From: SIG424 sp045546695
GTDB taxonomy: Bacteria > Bacillota > Clostridia > UBA1212 > UBA1255
Length of the DNA stretch: 31,275 nucleotides
NCBI GenBank assembly: GCA_045546695.1
Contig: JAZQDE010000026.1
Coordinates: 1 to 31,275, forward strand
Direction: 5' to 3'
Under the pieces are notes generated by a model. The model ran no database searches. It was not told where the DNA came from and was given only the letters and a program-made list of their open reading frames with translations. Each line of letters starts with the position of its first letter. Position 1 is the stretch's first letter. Made by a program: the position numbers and the translations under genes. This document shows positions 27,981 to 31,275 of the stretch, one piece after another.

Positions 27981-30900
27981 TTAAAATTGAATTAGATTTC
28001 CAGAATCACCAGAATCGCCAGGGTCGCCATCACTGCCTCGTTTATCCCACAACCAATTATCTTCTCCTGCGGAGCCTCCTTTTCCTCCGCTTCCTCCATC
28101 ACCAACAGTGCCATCGTCTCCATCTATGGTAATAATATTTGAATTCGGATCATTAATAACAGCGTTAGTGGCAATAATTCCATAATACGCATCACCGCCA
28201 TTTCCACCATTGCCTCCGTCTCCTCCATCTCCAGAGGTAGCACCAACGGCATCTGTATTTGATCCTTTACCGCCATTACCACCGGGTCCTCCTTTACCAC
28301 CGTTACCACTGTTTCCACCACGTAAAGTAACAGTGCCACCGTAAGAACCATCACAATAAATTTGATCTGAACTAACAGCCATACCACCAATTCCGCCAGT
28401 ACCTCCAGTCATGCCATCTTTACCATCACCACCATTACTAGAGCCCCACCAATTACCGTCTCCATGGCTGTATCCATCATCGCCGCTGGCTCCTGTCATA
28501 CCGTTGCCGCCGTTTCCGCCAGTAATATTAAGATTTCCATCCATTTTAATATTTACATATCCGGAATAAATAGCAACTCCACCTTTTTCCCCAGCACCGC
28601 CTGCAGAAGATGCATCTTTACCAGCTCCAGCTATTATAGACATCGTGCCATCACCTGTAAATGATATTTGAGGAATTACTCTGTCACTAAATCCAATAAT
28701 ACTTCCTCCTGAGTCATAATTTGTCGAAATTGAGCAATTTCCGATTACGTCAATAGTTAAGTCAACGCCGCCATCATTGTATACATTGTCATTATTGTAC
28801 AGTTCTACTGCGGTTCTCGAATCAGTGATAAATTTAAAGTCAACAAATCTTATTATCAGACTCTGCCCTACGTCAAAATCGCACAAATGCATAACAAGAT
28901 TAGAATATATCTTATTTAAATCGCCAATAAAAATAACTTCTTTTGTACTATTACAAATATCTATATTATTATATCTGTTATCGACAACAATTCTATTTTT
29001 ATGTTTTTTCAGATCTGTATCGCTCTCATTTGACCAATCAATAACAACCCTTCCCGCCGGAGTCCCCCACGGAGTTTCATCAATGCTATCGTAATACGAT
29101 GCAACATCCCACTTGGCATACAAAGAAATATTTCTTGGATTGTCACTTAAGTCATTAGTAAAAGGTTTTGTATAATTTTCATCTTCATACCAACCAAGGA
29201 AATAGTCATAATCTCCTCGTATCGGAGGATACACATGAACATCTTCTCCTGTAACTTCGTATTCAACTACATTTCGAGAATCATTTTTTGCTTCCCTTTT
29301 GCTAAAACTGTTAGCATCAGAATCTAGAATATAACTAATGCTATATGTTGTATTGCTAAATGCTCTTGTCGCCTTGACTGTACATAATTCGCCATACAAG
29401 TCTGTGTTGCCAAATATTTCAACAATATACGGATTGGACGGAATAGCAATATCCGAAACATTTAAAATATTGTTCTGAATTTCAATGTGTGAATTATCAC
29501 AATTCCAAATGATATCAAATCCATTAAATGATTTCGAATTCTTAAGAGTGTCTTGATCATTGGAAGGATCATCATCATTATTAGAATTTCTATAATCGAC
29601 AATGTTTATTGATCCCTGTGGCATCCATAAAGGATCATTCAAAGCCAACTTATTAACATAGTTTATCTCACGATCTTTATCAAAGCCAACAATTGAAGTA
29701 TCTTTATAAAGATATATTTTCGCACCAGTATAAGCAAAACAATCATATAAAAAATTCAAATTTGATTTAGTGAAGATTCCGTCATTTCCGCCAATATACA
29801 GTTCTTTTAATGTTGAATATCGTGCAATTGAGTATGGATATAATCCTCCATCAGCCAAACCATACAGATCACAAATTTGAGTATTACTTATGTTCAGGAA
29901 TTCAATGTGTTTCATATCCGGCAAAGAATTCACACTATCAAACTTAAAGCCTTCAAGAGACAGCCCTTTTAACAAGTTCTCATCAAATTCGATTGTTAAA
30001 CCTTCTAATGTTGCTGTTGCATCTGTCGTGTCGACATAAAGATGTTCTAATGAATTCACACTATTTACTACAAAATCAATGCTAAATGTCAAAATTGGAT
30101 TTTGTGCAAGATCAATAAAAATGTACCTCCTTGATGTCGAAAGCCATGGTTTATTTGAATTATTATACATATTCGATATGTTACAGTTTTCCAAGGACAA
30201 ATATTTCATGGATTGTGAACTTGACATTAGTCCAACAATATCTTCCCCGATATTAACATTATCTGCGTATAATAATTCCAAACTACTAAGATAACCAAGG
30301 TTTGTAATATTTGCTTCAATAGGGTTACTACTGATATCGAGATACTTCAACGTCAAATCCAATTCTTTTATAAAATTCATGTTATCTACCGTATTTTCTG
30401 TGCCATGATAGTATGAAGTAATACCACAATCAGCTATTTCAAGTCTTTCAATTGGCTTTATAGTAGTAACAGTTGATTGCGTAGAAGAATCTGTGCTGGT
30501 TGTTTCCAAAAATGATAAATCGTCCACATCCAATCCTGAAAGTGTAAGAACCTTCAAATTAATCATATTGCACAAATATTCGTTCCATTCTAATTTTTGA
30601 CCACTTCTTTCGTTTCCTGCCAGAAGAAGTTTCTCCATAGATGTAAATTTAGAAAGGACTGAAAAACCTGTAATTTCGTTATTCTCTGCATATAATTCTT
30701 TTAAATCAAGCATGTTCTGCAGATCAACAATCTGATTTATTGAACAATCAGATATATTCAATATCTGCATTGCGCTTAAATTCTTAAGCGAAGAAATATC
30801 TGAAATATTTGCATTGTTATTAAGATATAAAATCTCAATATACGCTAGGTTCTCAAGAACATCAACATTACTAATATTGTTATCTCCTAGATACAATTTT

Positions 30901-31275
30901 TTCATTGATGTCATTTTCTTTAAAGCTTCAATATTACTAATATTATTACAATGTAATCGTAATTCTGTCAAAGCTGTTAATTTTTGCAATGGAGAAATAT
31001 CTGAAATATTATTGTTGTTTAAAGACAAATACGTTAGGTATGCTTTATCCGCCAATACCAAAAGATCATCATTCTCTACGTTATTTTCAGATAAAGTAAG
31101 TATTGTTAGCATCGGAGTTTGGCTCAGCAAAGAAATATCTGACAACTTATTATTATTCAGATACAACTCTTTAAGTCTAGCATAAATATAATTTGTTGAG
31201 AAAAACATTTCCAACGACTCTAAATTGTTATCAGAAAGATCCACAAGTTTCAAAGCTCCCATATTAGAAAGAACC
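27981..31275 (-). CDS. Leucine-rich-repeat surface protein with InlB-type repeat and Gly-rich domain, 5' truncated
   Basis: At least 1,097 residues; the frame is open to the right edge, so the start and signal peptide are outside. Counting from the first visible Met (31262): residues about 1-250 are tandem 21-23-residue internalin/SDS22-type LRRs (LTYLSLNNNNISDISPLQKL), continuing in a more divergent form to about 500. About 640-735 is a Listeria-Bacteroides (InlB B-type) repeat ending NISLYAKWD. About 740-875 is a beta-rich region. About 877-1090 is Gly/Asn/Asp-rich (GGNGGNG, GGKGGPGGNGGKG). No LPXTG motif or terminal helix is present. The gene is clearly richer in A/T than its neighbours. 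A surface adhesin or binding protein is likely; the ligand is unknown. The stop is TAA-type at 27981-27983. Confidence 0.88.
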   Translation of the reverse strand, partial: VLSNMGALKLVDLSDNNLESLEMFFSTNYIYARLKELYLNNNKLSDISLLSQTPMLTILTLSENNVENDDLLVLADKAYLTYLSLNNNNISDISPLQKLTALTELRLHCNNISNIEALKKMTSMKKLYLGDNNISNVDVLENLAYIEILYLNNNANISDISSLKNLSAMQILNISDCSINQIVDLQNMLDLKELYAENNEITGFSVLSKFTSMEKLLLAGNERSGQKLEWNEYLCNMINLKVLTLSGLDVDDLSFLETTSTDSSTQSTVTTIKPIERLEIADCGITSYYHGTENTVDNMNFIKELDLTLKYLDISSNPIEANITNLGYLSSLELLYADNVNIGEDIVGLMSSSQSMKYLSLENCNISNMYNNSNKPWLSTSRRYIFIDLAQNPILTFSIDFVVNSVNSLEHLYVDTTDATATLEGLTIEFDENLLKGLSLEGFKFDSVNSLPDMKHIEFLNISNTQICDLYGLADGGLYPYSIARYSTLKELYIGGNDGIFTKSNLNFLYDCFAYTGAKIYLYKDTSIVGFDKDREINYVNKLALNDPLWMPQGSINIVDYRNSNNDDDPSNDQDTLKNSKSFNGFDIIWNCDNSHIEIQNNILNVSDIAIPSNPYIVEIFGNTDLYGELCTVKATRAFSNTTYSISYILDSDANSFSKREAKNDSRNVVEYEVTGEDVHVYPPIRGDYDYFLGWYEDENYTKPFTNDLSDNPRNISLYAKWDVASYYDSIDETPWGTPAGRVVIDWSNESDTDLKKHKNRIVVDNRYNNIDICNSTKEVIFIGDLNKIYSNLVMHLCDFDVGQSLIIRFVDFKFITDSRTAVELYNNDNVYNDGGVDLTIDVIGNCSISTNYDSGGSIIGFSDRVIPQISFTGDGTMSIIAGAGKDASSAGGAGEKGGVAIYSGYVNIKMDGNLNITGGNGGNGMTGASGDDGYSHGDGNWWGSSNGGDGKDGMTGGTGGIGGMAVSSDQIYCDGSYGGTVTLRGGNSGNGGKGGPGGNGGKGSNTDAVGATSGDGGDGGNGGNGGDAYYGIIATNAVINDPNSNIITIDGDDGTVGDGGSGGKGGSAGEDNWLWDKRGSDGDPGDSGDSGNLIQF

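Noticed and set aside
28000..28640. Short repeated CCACC/GCC-rich motifs resembling a repeat array
   Set aside because: They are Gly codons of the Gly-rich domain on the minus strand, within one uninterrupted frame.

Overview
The window looks like chromosome from an endospore-forming, low-to-moderate GC member of the Clostridia, probably an uncultured gut or rumen lineage. The evidence is a germination protease gene (gpr) with a forespore-type -10 element, a CotH-family kinase, strong GGAGG ribosome binding sites, sigma-A promoters with 17-base spacers, many small lipoproteins with Thr/Pro-rich linkers, and an internalin-like leucine-rich surface protein. I see no insertion sequence, phage gene or CRISPR array. 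Most genes read on the minus strand; exceptions are the partial acetyltransferase, the cysteine desulfidase, the sugar isomerase-like gene and gpr.

Layout. 1-500: the 3' end of a GNAT acetyltransferase, a cluster of small stem-loops joined by ATAAC-like linkers, and tRNA-Pro(TGG). 573-3117: a LamG-like lipoprotein, a metallo-beta-lactamase-fold lipoprotein and a zinc-ribbon membrane protein. 3253-4533: L-cysteine desulfidase, with its own promoter, meeting a glycerophosphodiesterase head-on at a shared TTATAA stop. 4528-8143: glycerophosphodiesterase, a secreted glycoside-hydrolase-like protein with a CBM9-like module, and a CBM9-like lipoprotein. 8168-11693: a heterodimeric ABC exporter pair with one degenerate ATP site, divergent from a xylose-isomerase-like TIM-barrel gene. 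12688-14149: SGNH hydrolase, a membrane protein and a 19-residue small ORF, apparently one operon. 14220-16017: a DUF2089-type regulator coupled to a protein that joins a SHOCT-like segment, a Cys-rich coil, a basic region and about 57 tetrapeptide repeats. 16246-18048: an NlpC/P60-like lipoprotein behind a branched-chain aminotransferase, divergent from gpr. 19124-19207: tRNA-Leu(TAA). 19276-27519: a probable seven-gene operon (flavin reductase, HlyD-type adaptor lipoprotein, large FtsX-type permease, two MacB-type ATPases, cyclophilin-like lipoprotein, CotH-like lipoprotein). 27981 to the right edge: an AT-rich LRR/InlB-repeat/Gly-rich surface protein cut by the window end.

How the parts work together. 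Two transport systems are clear: the ABC exporter pair, and the MacAB-like adaptor-permease-ATPase system whose second ATPase carries an AbrB-like C-terminal domain and whose operon adds extracytoplasmic cyclophilin-like and CotH-like lipoproteins. The 4.5-8.1 kb cluster probably acts on extracellular carbohydrate. The best candidates for something undescribed are the tetrapeptide-repeat protein with its DUF2089 partner and unusual upstream DNA, the ATPase-AbrB fusion operon, and the stem-loop array at the left end. All functional statements rest on reading motifs by eye; no search or folding program was run.
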